NCBI RefSeq assembly: GCF_030285625.1
Contig: NZ_CP127294.1
Span: 4,622,501 to 4,686,500, forward strand
Source of the DNA: Amycolatopsis sp. 2-15
GTDB lineage: Bacteria > Actinomycetota > Actinomycetes > Mycobacteriales > Pseudonocardiaceae
DNA length: 64,000 bases
Reading direction: 5' to 3'
Below, piece after piece: positions 15,749-23,869 of the stretch. How positions within the stretch are numbered: position 1 is the stretch's first letter; each line of letters starts with the position of its first letter. Under the pieces are notes generated by a model that had not been told where the DNA came from, did no database searches, and saw only the letters and a program-made list of their open reading frames with translations. Position numbers and translations under genes: made by a program.

Positions 15749-17311
15749 GTGACCGAGGAAAAACCGAGACCGGCCCACGCGGTACCGCCGGAGAACGCGG
15801 CGGGTGGGGCAGTCGAGGGGGCTGCCCCACCCGCCGCGGACGCGGGGGCCGCTGGCTCAGGAGGTGGCGTCGCCGTCGCGGAGCCGTTCACGCCGGTGCT
15901 GGTGGGGCCTGTGCCGAAGTCGGCGGTGGTGCCGATGGTGGCCGGGGTGTTGCCGGCCGTCGCGGTGGCCGGCGTGGTGACCGCGACGCTGGTACCCCTG
16001 GATCGGCCCGGGATCGGGTGGCTGCTGGCGGCGCTCGTGGTGACGGCGTTGATCGTGGTCGTGGATCGCCGTGCCCGGGCGGAGAAGACGACCCGGCGGG
16101 CGAGTGTCGCGTGGGCGGCGCTGGCGCTCGCGCTGGTGGCGGTCGGCGCGGTGCGAGCGTCGGAGTGGCTGTTCGGGTTGTGCGTCGTGGCCGCGCTGGT
16201 GGCCGGGTCGCTGGCGGTAGTGGGGCCGCGGTCGGTGAACTCGGCGCTCTACGACGCGCTCGCCGTGCCGCTGGAGGCGTTCCACGCGATCCCGTGGGTC
16301 GCGCGCGGGTTGAGGGGCCGGGGAACGCAGCGTGGTCGCGTGCTGGGGGCCGCGCTCGGAGCGGCCGCGGTGCTGGCGGTGTTCCTGCCGTTGCTGACGA
16401 GCGCGGATGCGACCTTCGCGCACTTCGTCGGGGCGCTGGTTCCCGATCTGCGCGCGGATTCGGCCGTGCAGTGGGGATTCCTGTTCTGCGCCGGCACGTT
16501 CGGCACAGCCGGGGCGTACTACGTGCTGGCCGCGCCACCGCGCCGCGCGACCGACGGCAACCGCAAGGCCCAGGGCGACAGTCTCTTGTGGACGGTCCCA
16601 CTCGCGACGCTGGTGGCGCTGTTCGCCGCCTACGTCGTGGTGCGGATCGTGGAGTTGTTCGGTGGCACGGACTACGTGCTGCGCACCGGTGGCCTCACGT
16701 CGGCCGAATACGCGCGCGGCGGCTTCTGGCAGCTGTGTGCGTGCACGGCGCTCACACTCGGCATCATCGCGCTGGCGTTGCGCTGGGCGCCACGGGAGAC
16801 GGCCGCGGAACGATTGCGGCAGCGGGTGCTGCTCGGTGCGCTGGCGGCGCTGAGCCTCGTGCTCGTGGTGTCCGCGCTCAGTCGCATGTGGACGTACCAG
16901 CAGGCCTACGGCTTCACCGTGCTGCGTCTGCTCGTGGAGGTCTGCGAGCTCTGGCTCGGCTGCGTGTTCCTGCTCGTCGGGGCGGCGCTGGTCACCCTGT
17001 GCTCGTCGTGGCTGCCGCGCGCGGCCATCGCGACGGCCGCCGGCGCGTTGCTGGCGCTCGCCGTCGCGAATCCGGAGGCGCTCATCGCCGGCGCGAACCT
17101 CGACCGCGCGCAGCACGGGAAATCGCTCGACCTGGCCTACCTGCGCGGGTTCTCCACCGACATCTTCCCCGTGGTCGCCGAACGCCTGCCGGACGCCGAC
17201 TGCGTGCTCGGGCCGATGCTGCTGCGGCTCGACGACGACAGCTGGCCCGGCTGGAACCTCAGCCGGGCCAGGGCTCTGGACGTCGAGCTACCGCCGCCGG
17301 GACACTGCTAG
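15749..17311 (+). CDS. DUF4153/DUF4173-type multi-pass membrane protein
   Basis: Encodes 520 aa. A Gly/Ala/Pro-rich cytoplasmic N-terminus of about 55 residues precedes roughly 11-12 membrane helices; the C-terminal 70 residues look soluble. Segments such as FLPLLTSADATFAHFV and TYQQAYGFTVLRLLVEVCELW are typical of DUF4153/DUF4173 proteins, which often sit beside OmpR-type two-component genes in actinobacteria. The GTG at 15749 has GGAGG 8 nt upstream. Function is unknown. The last 4 nt overlap the convergent inhibitor gene. Confidence 0.8.
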   Translation: MTEEKPRPAHAVPPENAAGGAVEGAAPPAADAGAAGSGGGVAVAEPFTPVLVGPVPKSAVVPMVAGVLPAVAVAGVVTATLVPLDRPGIGWLLAALVVTALIVVVDRRARAEKTTRRASVAWAALALALVAVGAVRASEWLFGLCVVAALVAGSLAVVGPRSVNSALYDALAVPLEAFHAIPWVARGLRGRGTQRGRVLGAALGAAAVLAVFLPLLTSADATFAHFVGALVPDLRADSAVQWGFLFCAGTFGTAGAYYVLAAPPRRATDGNRKAQGDSLLWTVPLATLVALFAAYVVVRIVELFGGTDYVLRTGGLTSAEYARGGFWQLCACTALTLGIIALALRWAPRETAAERLRQRVLLGALAALSLVLVVSALSRMWTYQQAYGFTVLRLLVEVCELWLGCVFLLVGAALVTLCSSWLPRAAIATAAGALLALAVANPEALIAGANLDRAQHGKSLDLAYLRGFSTDIFPVVAERLPDADCVLGPMLLRLDDDSWPGWNLSRARALDVELPPPGHC

Positions 17312-17679
17312 AAGCCGAACACACCCGAGGTCTGGGCGTCGGCCGCGCACTTGTTCGAGAACGTGGCGTGGAACGTGACGGGCTTGCCGTGCCACGTGCC
17401 GAAGGCGGCGGCGTCGACCGGCGCGTAGATCATCGTGCAGCGCTGCAGCCGCGGCTTGATGTGGGCGATGTCGCCGTCGGCGCCCGTGAGGGTGGCACAG
17501 GCCGCGTCGGACTTGGGGTGGCTGCCGCCGGCCGGGTCGCAGGTGAGCGAAACCGAGCTGAGACGGCCCGTCGTCTCGTGCAGGCTCAGCTGGAGCGTGG
17601 ACGCGGGCAGCTGCGGGGCCGCGACACCACTGAGGCCGAGCACACACGCGGCGATCGGAGCGAAAGAAGAAAACACCAT
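17308..17679 (-). CDS. SSI-type subtilisin inhibitor, secreted
   Basis: Encodes 123 aa. A signal-peptide-like N-terminus ending near LSGVAAP precedes a Streptomyces subtilisin inhibitor domain. Disulfide pairs are predicted as C47-C61 (TCDPAGGSHPKSDAAC) and C81-C111, matching the SSI pattern. The reactive-site loop reads CTMIYAPV against CPMVYDPV in SSI, which puts P1 at M83 and suggests subtilisin-like targets. P2 is Thr instead of Pro. The ribosome site is weak, so the start could lie further upstream. Confidence 0.85.
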   Translation of the reverse strand: MVFSSFAPIAACVLGLSGVAAPQLPASTLQLSLHETTGRLSSVSLTCDPAGGSHPKSDAACATLTGADGDIAHIKPRLQRCTMIYAPVDAAAFGTWHGKPVTFHATFSNKCAADAQTSGVFGF

Positions 17680-17707
17680 ACTTCGGCTATCGGCAGCCGG
17701 AAGCTGA

Positions 17708-19357
17708 TCACTGTGCTGCACGTCCGGGTGAGTTTTCCTCCCCCGAAAGGGTGGGGTCACCGGTCAGGTCGTGGGCCAGGAGCGCGACGTAGAGCGACAG
17801 CATCGACTCCGGGTCTTCCAGCCGCACGCCGAGGACCTGCTCGATCCGCGCCAGCTGCTGGTAGTAAGCCGTGCGCGAGGTGTGGGCCGCGACGGCCGCC
17901 GCCGACTTGTTGCCGCCGTGGGCGCAGTAGTGCCGCAGCGCCTGCACCAGCCGGCTGCCCGAAGCGGCGTCGCGCTGCAGCAGCGGTCCCAGCTCGCGCG
18001 CGGCGAACGACGTCACGCGCTCGTCGTCGGCCAGCAGGTGCAGCAGGCCGCGCAGCCGCACGTCGCGCAGCCGGTGCAGGGGGCGTTCGGTTTCTTCGGT
18101 CAACGCGGCCGCGGCCACCTGCGCGGCCTCGACCAGCGTCCGCCGGGCCTCGGCGGGCCCGGTCACGGTCGTGCCGACGGCGAGCACGGCGGGCGCGCTC
18201 GCGCGGGCTTCGTGGATGTCGGCGGCCAGCCGCTGCAGCACGGCATCGGCGTGGGCTTCAGGCGAAAGGGCGAGCAACGCCCGCACGCCTGTCTCGTCGG
18301 TCGCCACGAGCGCCGATACCTTCGCCCGGCGCGCCGCCAACGCCGTCGCCTCGGCCAGCTCCCGCAGCAGCAACGGGGTCGACAGCGACTGCCGCGTGGT
18401 GGCGGTGATGCGCGGGCGCACCGCGAGGCCGATCAGCCGCCGCCCGGTCAGCGGCACGGCCAGCGCCGAGGCCCGCGCGAGCAGTTCCGCCGACGCCGCC
18501 GGCGAAGCCAGCAGCTCCGTGACCACGGCCCGGTGCGCGAGGCGTTCCAGCGTGTCGGAGTCGCGGGCCACCAGCCGGTGCACGGCCAGCGCCGACGCCG
18601 CCCGTTCGGCCACCACGCGGTGGCGGTGCGGCGGGGGCTCCGCACAGACGAGCACGAGCCGGCCCCAGTCGTGGCCGCGGGCGCCGACCACCGTCACGAG
18701 CCAGCCCGCGTTCGCGTGGTAGCCCGTGCGTTCGCCGAGCTGCACCACGCGCGAGCGCGCCGGCCAGCCCGTCAGCAGCTCGGCCGGGTCCGTGCCGGCC
18801 GCGTCGTAGGCGAGCACCTCGTGGGCCAGCGTCTCCAGCACCACCGGCTGCTCGGTCAGCCGCGTGACCTCGCCGAGCACCACCCCGGGCTCCGCGCCCG
18901 CGACGGTGAGCGCGGTGAACGTCTCGTGCACCCGCTCGGCCGCGCGCAGCTCGGCCACTTGCGCGTCGACGATCAGCCCGTTCACGGCCTCGGTCACGGC
19001 GACGTAGCGGGTCTCGCGTGACAGTGTGATCAGCGGCAGGCCGCGGTGCTCGGCCGCCTCGACCAGGGCGTTCGGCAGACGGTCGCTCCAGTGCCGGACG
19101 AGCTCCACGACCACGCCGGCCACGCCCACCTCGGCGAGGTCGGCGACGTAGCGGGTCAGCGACGGGCCATCGTCCGGCAGCGCGACGCCGGTGGTGAGCA
19201 CCAGCTCGCCGCCGCGCAGGAGATGGGCGATGTCGGCGACCTCGGCCACGTGCGCCCAGCGCACCGACCGGTCGAGCCCGGCGCTGCCCGCCACGACGTG
19301 GGGCCGGCCCTGGCGCAGGGCCGGCAGCGCGAGCACCTCGGAGACGGTCGGGTACAT
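17708..19357 (-). CDS. PucR-family transcriptional regulator
   Basis: Encodes 549 aa. An N-terminal PucR sensory domain (VSEVLALPALRQGRPHVVAG, then VRWAHVAEVADIAHLLRGGELVLTTG) is followed by a central domain and a C-terminal PucR-type helix-turn-helix (LRHYCAHGGNKSAAAVAAHTSRTAYYQQLARIE, about 480-513). PucR proteins usually activate purine or related nitrogen catabolism, so it may control both the adjacent dehydrogenase gene and the hydantoinase operon. I used the ATG at 19357 with GAGGGG upstream. An inverted repeat lies between it and the divergent dehydrogenase gene. Confidence 0.9.
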   Translation of the reverse strand: MYPTVSEVLALPALRQGRPHVVAGSAGLDRSVRWAHVAEVADIAHLLRGGELVLTTGVALPDDGPSLTRYVADLAEVGVAGVVVELVRHWSDRLPNALVEAAEHRGLPLITLSRETRYVAVTEAVNGLIVDAQVAELRAAERVHETFTALTVAGAEPGVVLGEVTRLTEQPVVLETLAHEVLAYDAAGTDPAELLTGWPARSRVVQLGERTGYHANAGWLVTVVGARGHDWGRLVLVCAEPPPHRHRVVAERAASALAVHRLVARDSDTLERLAHRAVVTELLASPAASAELLARASALAVPLTGRRLIGLAVRPRITATTRQSLSTPLLLRELAEATALAARRAKVSALVATDETGVRALLALSPEAHADAVLQRLAADIHEARASAPAVLAVGTTVTGPAEARRTLVEAAQVAAAALTEETERPLHRLRDVRLRGLLHLLADDERVTSFAARELGPLLQRDAASGSRLVQALRHYCAHGGNKSAAAVAAHTSRTAYYQQLARIEQVLGVRLEDPESMLSLYVALLAHDLTGDPTLSGEENSPGRAAQ

Positions 19358-19398
19358 CCGCTCTTCGCCCCTCTTTTCGCACACCGGCAGGCACAGAC

Positions 19399-19426
19399 TG
19401 TACGGCCGGGCGCGGGACTCCGTACA
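19399..19426. promoter_or_regulatory. Inverted repeat between pucR-type gene and mmsA, candidate operator
   Basis: TGTACGG (19399-19405) and CCGTACA (19420-19426) are perfect 7-bp arms whose centres are 21 bp apart, two helical turns. It lies in the 157-bp gap between divergent genes and could be the PucR-type regulator's site. Confidence 0.45.
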
Positions 19427-19514
19427 CGTTGCCGATGGCGTCCGCGTGGCGCGCGAGCCGAGACTCGGGGTGGACAGCGACCCCACAGTGACCACAACGC
19501 GAGGAGCCGACGTC

Positions 19515-21005
19515 GTGACCGACCGCATCAGCCACTGGATCGACGGCAAGCCGTACACCGGCGCGGCCGGGCGCACCGGTGACGTGTACGACCCCGCGAC
19601 CGGCGAGGTCCGGGCGAAGGTGGACTTCGCGGGCCAGGCCGAGGTCGACCAGGCGGTGGCGGCCGCCGCGGCCGCGTTGCCGGGATGGCGCGGCACGTCG
19701 CTGGCCGGGCGCACGCGGGTGCTGTTCGCGTTCCGCGAGCTGCTGTCGGCGCGCAAGCACGAGCTGGCGAAGATCATCACGAGCGAGCACGGCAAGGTCG
19801 AGTCCGACGCGGCCGGCGAGATTTCGCGGGCGATCGAGAACGTCGAATACGCGTGCGGCGCCGCGCAGCTGCTCAAGGGCGGTTTCAGCGAGAACGCCTC
19901 CACCGGCGTGGACGTGTACTCGATCCTGCAGCCGCTGGGCGTGGTCGGCGTGATCTCGCCGTTCAACTTCCCCGCGATGGTGCCGCTGTGGTTCGTGCCC
20001 AACGCGCTGGCGTGCGGCAACACCGTGGTGCTCAAGCCGAGTGAGAAGGACCCGTCGGCGTCGCTGTTCATCGCCGAGCTGCTCGCCGAGGCCGGGCTGC
20101 CCGCGGGCGCGCTCAACGTGTTGCACGGCGACAAGGCCGCAGTCGACGGACTGCTGGAACACCGGGACGTGAAGGCGATCTCGTTCGTCGGCTCCACGCC
20201 GATCGCGCGCTACGTCTACGAGACGGGCACCCGTCACGGCAAGCGCGTGCAGGCGCTCGGCGGGGCGAAGAACCACATGGTCGTGCTTCCCGACGCAGAC
20301 CTCGACCTCGCGGCCGACGCCGCCGTGTCGGCCGGGTTCGGGTCCGCGGGGGAGCGGTGCATGGCGGTGTCGGTGGTGGTGGCCGTCGACCCGGTCGGCG
20401 ACGAGCTGGTCGCGAAGATCACCGAGCGGATGTCCCGGCTGCGCGTCGGCGATGGCCGGGAACCCGAGTCGGAGATGGGTCCGTTGGTGACGAAGGCGCA
20501 CCACGAGCGGGTGACGTCCTATGTGGACGCCGGCGTCGCCGAAGGTGCCGAGCTCGTGGTGGACGGCCGGGGGATCGAGATCGACGGGGACGGTTTCTGG
20601 CTCGGCCCGACGTTGTTCGACCGCGTCGGGCCCGGGATGTCGGTCTACACCGACGAGATCTTCGGCCCCGTGCTCTCCGTGGCGCGCGCGACGAGCTTCG
20701 ACGACGCGCTCGGCCTGGTCAACGCCAGCCCGTACGGCAACGGCACCGCGATCTTCACCGGCGACGGCGCGGCCGCGCGGCGCTACCAGAACGAGGTGGA
20801 GGTGGGCATGGTCGGCGTGAACGTGCCCATCCCGGTGCCGGTCGGGTACTACTCGTTCGGCGGCTGGAAGGACTCGCTCTTCGGCGACACCCACGCGTAC
20901 GGGCCCGAGGGGTTCCACTTTTTCACGCGCACCAAGGTGGTCACCTCGCGCTGGCCGGACACCTCACACGCCGGGGTGAACCTGGGCTTCCCGAAGAACA
21001 CCTGA
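19515..21005 (+). CDS. mmsA: CoA-acylating methylmalonate-semialdehyde dehydrogenase
   Basis: Encodes 496 aa of the aldehyde dehydrogenase superfamily. Visible motifs include the NAD-binding segment FNFPAMVPLWFVPNALACGN, SFVGSTPIARY, and the nucleophile C282 in AGERCMAVS. The sequence type is methylmalonate-semialdehyde dehydrogenase, which converts methylmalonate or malonate semialdehyde to propionyl- or acetyl-CoA in valine, thymine and uracil breakdown. This fits the nearby dihydropyrimidinase pathway, where it would act after a transaminase. The GTG at 19515 has GAGGAG about 8 nt upstream. Confidence 0.93.
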   Translation: MTDRISHWIDGKPYTGAAGRTGDVYDPATGEVRAKVDFAGQAEVDQAVAAAAAALPGWRGTSLAGRTRVLFAFRELLSARKHELAKIITSEHGKVESDAAGEISRAIENVEYACGAAQLLKGGFSENASTGVDVYSILQPLGVVGVISPFNFPAMVPLWFVPNALACGNTVVLKPSEKDPSASLFIAELLAEAGLPAGALNVLHGDKAAVDGLLEHRDVKAISFVGSTPIARYVYETGTRHGKRVQALGGAKNHMVVLPDADLDLAADAAVSAGFGSAGERCMAVSVVVAVDPVGDELVAKITERMSRLRVGDGREPESEMGPLVTKAHHERVTSYVDAGVAEGAELVVDGRGIEIDGDGFWLGPTLFDRVGPGMSVYTDEIFGPVLSVARATSFDDALGLVNASPYGNGTAIFTGDGAAARRYQNEVEVGMVGVNVPIPVPVGYYSFGGWKDSLFGDTHAYGPEGFHFFTRTKVVTSRWPDTSHAGVNLGFPKNT

Positions 21006-21013
21006 GCTCCTGG

Positions 21014-21046
21014 CCCGGGGCAGCTTCGCGGGGTGCTGCACCCGGG
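21014..21046 (+). terminator. Imperfect hairpin after mmsA
   Basis: CCCGGGGCAGC (21014-21024) can pair with GCTGCACCCGGG (21035-21046) with one bulge. It begins 8 nt after the mmsA stop. There is no T-tract, so terminator function is a guess. Confidence 0.35.
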
Positions 21047-21076
21047 TCAGGTTGGCGGGCTCGCCGGAACGGGCGT

Positions 21077-21104
21077 AAAGTGAACTGTACGTTCAGTTCA
21101 CTTT
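21077..21104. promoter_or_regulatory. Palindromic TetR-type operator before the AKR-SDR-TetR operon
   Basis: Arms AAAGTGAACTG (21077-21087) and CAGTTCACTTT (21094-21104) are perfectly complementary with a 6-bp centre, TACGTT. The site is 17 bp upstream of the aldo/keto reductase ATG. The TetR gene at the end of the same operon is the obvious candidate for binding it. Confidence 0.75.
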
Positions 21105-21120
21105 TGAAGGAGAACGTTCC

Positions 21121-21987
21121 ATGTCAGCACAGCCCGCGAAGTCGTCCGGCACGTTCGCGATCGGCGGGGATCTGCCCGTCGTGCGGCTCGGGTTCGGCGC
21201 GATGCAGCTGCCCGGCCCCGGTGTATGGGGCGAGTCGCGTGACCCGGAGGGGGCCGTGCGCGTGCTGCGCAGGGCCGTCGAGCTCGGGGTCAACCTCATC
21301 GACACCGCCGACTCGTACGGTCCGTTCGTGGCCGACCTGCTCATCCGCGAGGCCCTCCACCCGTATGCCGACGACCTGGTGATCGCCACCAAGGCCGGCT
21401 TCACCCGGCAGGGCCCCAACCAGTGGATCCCCGTCGGCCGGCCCGAGTACCTGCGCCAGCAGGTGGAGCTGAACCTGCGCCACCTCGGCCTCGAGCGCAT
21501 CGACCTGCTGCAGCTGCACCGCATCGACCCGAAGGTGCCCGTCGCGGACCAGGTCGGGGAGCTCGCCGCGATGCAGACGGAGGGGAAGATCCGGCACATC
21601 GGCCTGTCGGAGGTCTCGGTCGAGGATCTCGTCGAGGCCCAGAAGACGGCCACGATCGTCTCGGTGCAGAACCGCTTCAACCTGGCCGACCGGTACTCCG
21701 AGCCGTTGCTGGACCACGTAACCGCCGCGGGTATCGCGTTCATCCCGTGGTTCCCGCTGGCCACGGGTTCCCTGGCGGGCCCGGACAGCCCGCTTTCGCA
21801 GGTGTCGAAGGAGCACGGCGCGTCGCCTTCCCAGCTCGCGCTGGCGTGGCTGCTCAAGCGTTCGCCGGTGATGCTGCCGATCCCGGGCACGTCCAGCGTC
21901 GACCACCTCGAGGACAACGTGGCGGCGGCCGAGATCGAGCTGACCGACGACGAGTTCGCGGCACTGAGCGCGGCGGCTTCTCGATGA
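21121..21987 (+). CDS. Aldo/keto reductase
   Basis: Encodes 288 aa of the (beta/alpha)8 AKR superfamily, NADPH-dependent. The catalytic tetrad is D61, Y66 (DTADSY), K91 (IATKAGF) and H133 (LLQLHRID). The start MSAQPAKSSGTFAIGG and GASPSQLALAWLLKRSPVMLPIPGTSS near the end are typical of the YajO/Tas-like branch. AAGGAG lies about 9 nt before the ATG. It is the first gene of a three-gene operon under the palindrome at 21077 and overlaps the next gene by 4 nt. Substrate unknown. Confidence 0.93.
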   Translation: MSAQPAKSSGTFAIGGDLPVVRLGFGAMQLPGPGVWGESRDPEGAVRVLRRAVELGVNLIDTADSYGPFVADLLIREALHPYADDLVIATKAGFTRQGPNQWIPVGRPEYLRQQVELNLRHLGLERIDLLQLHRIDPKVPVADQVGELAAMQTEGKIRHIGLSEVSVEDLVEAQKTATIVSVQNRFNLADRYSEPLLDHVTAAGIAFIPWFPLATGSLAGPDSPLSQVSKEHGASPSQLALAWLLKRSPVMLPIPGTSSVDHLEDNVAAAEIELTDDEFAALSAAASR

Positions 21988-22811
21988 GCGTCTGGTTCGT
22001 CACCGGCGCGTCTCGGGGTTTCGGCCTCGAGATCGCGCGGGCGGCGCTGGAGCGGGGTGACCAGGTGGTGGCCACCGCGCGTGAGGCGTCGGCCGTGGAG
22101 AAGGAGTTTCCGGGCAACCCCTCGGTTTTGGCGGTGGCGCTCGACGTGACCGACGAGGCCGCCGCTGCCGCGGCTGTCGGTGCTGCTTTGGAGCGGTTCG
22201 GGCGCGTCGACGTGCTGGTGAACAACGCCGGCCGCGGCCTGCTCGGCGCGGTGGAGGAGTCGTCGGACGCGGCCGTGCGTGCGGTGTTCGACGCCAACGT
22301 GTTCGGGCTGCTCTCCGTGACGCGCGCGGTGCTGCCCGTGCTTAGGCGCCAGCGTTCGGGGCACGTGGTCAACATCAGCTCGGTCGGCGGGTTCACGACC
22401 GGCCCGGGCTGGGGCGTGTACGGGGCGACGAAGTTCGCCGTCGAGGCGCTTTCCGAGGCACTGCATGGAGAACTGGCGCCGCTCGGCGTGCACGTGACGG
22501 TGGTCGAGCCGGGCTTCTTCCGCACGGACTTCCTCGATTCGTCGAGCCTGCACCGGGCCGAGGGCCAGATCGCGGACTACGCTGTTACCGTCGGCGCGAC
22601 GCGGGCAACGGCGGATTCCCGCAACCACGCCCAGCCAGGCGACCCGGCCAAGGCCGCCTCGGCGATCGTTTCGGTGGTCGCTTCCTCCTCGCCGCCCCTG
22701 CGCATCCAGCTGGGCGCCGACTCCGTCGCCCGCGTCGAGGCGAAGCTCGACTTCGTCCGCGACGAACTTTCGCGCTGGCGCGAACTTTCGGTCTCCACGG
22801 ACCATGACTGA
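21984..22811 (+). CDS. Short-chain dehydrogenase/reductase
   Basis: Encodes 275 aa of the classical SDR family. The cofactor motif is TGASRGFG (residues 7-14), NNAG lies at about 80-83, and the catalytic residues are S132/S133, Y146 and K150 (YGATK). The pattern after the catalytic site (VEPGFFRTDFL) is usual for SDR enzymes of the oxidoreductase type with broad substrates. ATGA overlap with the aldo/keto reductase and an 8-nt overlap with the TetR gene show a tightly coupled operon. Confidence 0.93.
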   Translation: MSVWFVTGASRGFGLEIARAALERGDQVVATAREASAVEKEFPGNPSVLAVALDVTDEAAAAAAVGAALERFGRVDVLVNNAGRGLLGAVEESSDAAVRAVFDANVFGLLSVTRAVLPVLRRQRSGHVVNISSVGGFTTGPGWGVYGATKFAVEALSEALHGELAPLGVHVTVVEPGFFRTDFLDSSSLHRAEGQIADYAVTVGATRATADSRNHAQPGDPAKAASAIVSVVASSSPPLRIQLGADSVARVEAKLDFVRDELSRWRELSVSTDHD

Positions 22812-23391
22812 GCTGACCCGGCCGCTCTCCCCTCGCAGCGCGCGCGCCCACGCCACCGCCCTGGCAGCGGCGCGCGCCCTGCTGGGCGAGGGCGGCCTCC
22901 CCGCCGCGACGGTCGACGCGATCAGCCTGCGCTCCGGCGTCAGCAAGGCGACGCTGTACAAGCACTGGCCCAGCCGCACCGCCCTGGCCGCCGAGGCCTT
23001 CGGCCGCGAGATGGCGGACGCCCTTCCTTTGCCTTCTACTGGCGATCCGCGGGCAGACCTGGTCGAGCAGGTGCGACAGGTGAGCGCCTTTTACGCGGGG
23101 GCGAAGGGGGAGGTTTTCGCGCAACTGCTCGCCGCGTGCGTGACCGACCCTTCGGCGGCTCCGTACTTTCGTGAGTTCTTTTTGGACGGTCGGCGGGCGG
23201 CTATTTCGGTTTTGTGGCAGCGGTTGGTGGAGAGTGGCCTGGCCTCGCCGACGGTGGACGCCGAAACGGCGACGGACCTGTTGTTCGGGCCGTTGATCTT
23301 CCGCCGCCTGACGGGGCACGCGCCTTTGACGTTCGCCGAGGCGGACGCGATCTCGTCGGCGGCGCTGGAGGGATTGCTCAAGCGCGAATGA
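22804..23391 (+). CDS. TetR/AcrR family regulator
   Basis: Encodes 195 aa. The helix-turn-helix runs from about residue 18 to 62 (ALAAARALLGEGGLPAATVDAI, then GVSKATLYKHWPSRTAL), with a TetR_C-like ligand domain. It closes the AKR-SDR operon and probably represses it through the palindrome at 21077. Its 3' end overlaps the convergent membrane protein gene by 14 nt. Confidence 0.92.
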   Translation: MTELTRPLSPRSARAHATALAAARALLGEGGLPAATVDAISLRSGVSKATLYKHWPSRTALAAEAFGREMADALPLPSTGDPRADLVEQVRQVSAFYAGAKGEVFAQLLAACVTDPSAAPYFREFFLDGRRAAISVLWQRLVESGLASPTVDAETATDLLFGPLIFRRLTGHAPLTFAEADAISSAALEGLLKRE

Positions 23392-23869
23392 CGTTGATGA
23401 TCTGTTTCCGGTTGGGGATCAGCACGATCGTGTTTTCCTGGTCCGGCCGGACCCGCTTGTGGAGGCCACGGAGAATGGGACGGCGCAGGCTGTCGAAGTC
23501 GGCCCAGTAGTTCCAGCCGGCTCGGATGTGTCCGGAGCGGACCACGATGGGGTAGCGCTCCGGCGGCGGACGCGGCAGGTGGTCTGCGGCGTTGTGCGTA
23601 TAACCGGAGAACAGCACCACCTTGCCGCGCCAGACGATGCTGAGCCGGTAGAGGCAGTACCACGCGCACGCTGCCATCCCGACCCCGATGGCCACCGCGG
23701 CGACCGTAATGGTGGTGGCGCCGTAGTGAAGCGTGGCCAGCGCCAGGACGCCGATCACGAACATGAACACCACGAGCCAGAAGGCGATGTCGATGATGCT
23801 CCAGCGCTGTGACGGGTGCAGTCGGCCTTCGCGGTTGAACCGGTCGACTTCGGCCTGGTCGGCTTTCAC
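23378..23869 (-). CDS. Two-helix membrane protein, third of three tandem paralogues
   Basis: Encodes 163 aa, unrecognised. The N-terminus KADQAEVDRFNREGRLHPSQ is followed by two membrane helices at about 25-50 and 55-75 and a cytosolic domain ending ENTIVLIPNRKQIINVI. It is a close copy of the gene upstream, with 38 identical bases at the 3' end. The GTG start overlaps the upstream stop (GTGA). The position at the end of a type VII-like cassette makes an immunity or accessory role conceivable, but nothing in the sequence proves it. Confidence 0.8.
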   Translation of the reverse strand: MKADQAEVDRFNREGRLHPSQRWSIIDIAFWLVVFMFVIGVLALATLHYGATTITVAAVAIGVGMAACAWYCLYRLSIVWRGKVVLFSGYTHNAADHLPRPPPERYPIVVRSGHIRAGWNYWADFDSLRRPILRGLHKRVRPDQENTIVLIPNRKQIINVIRA

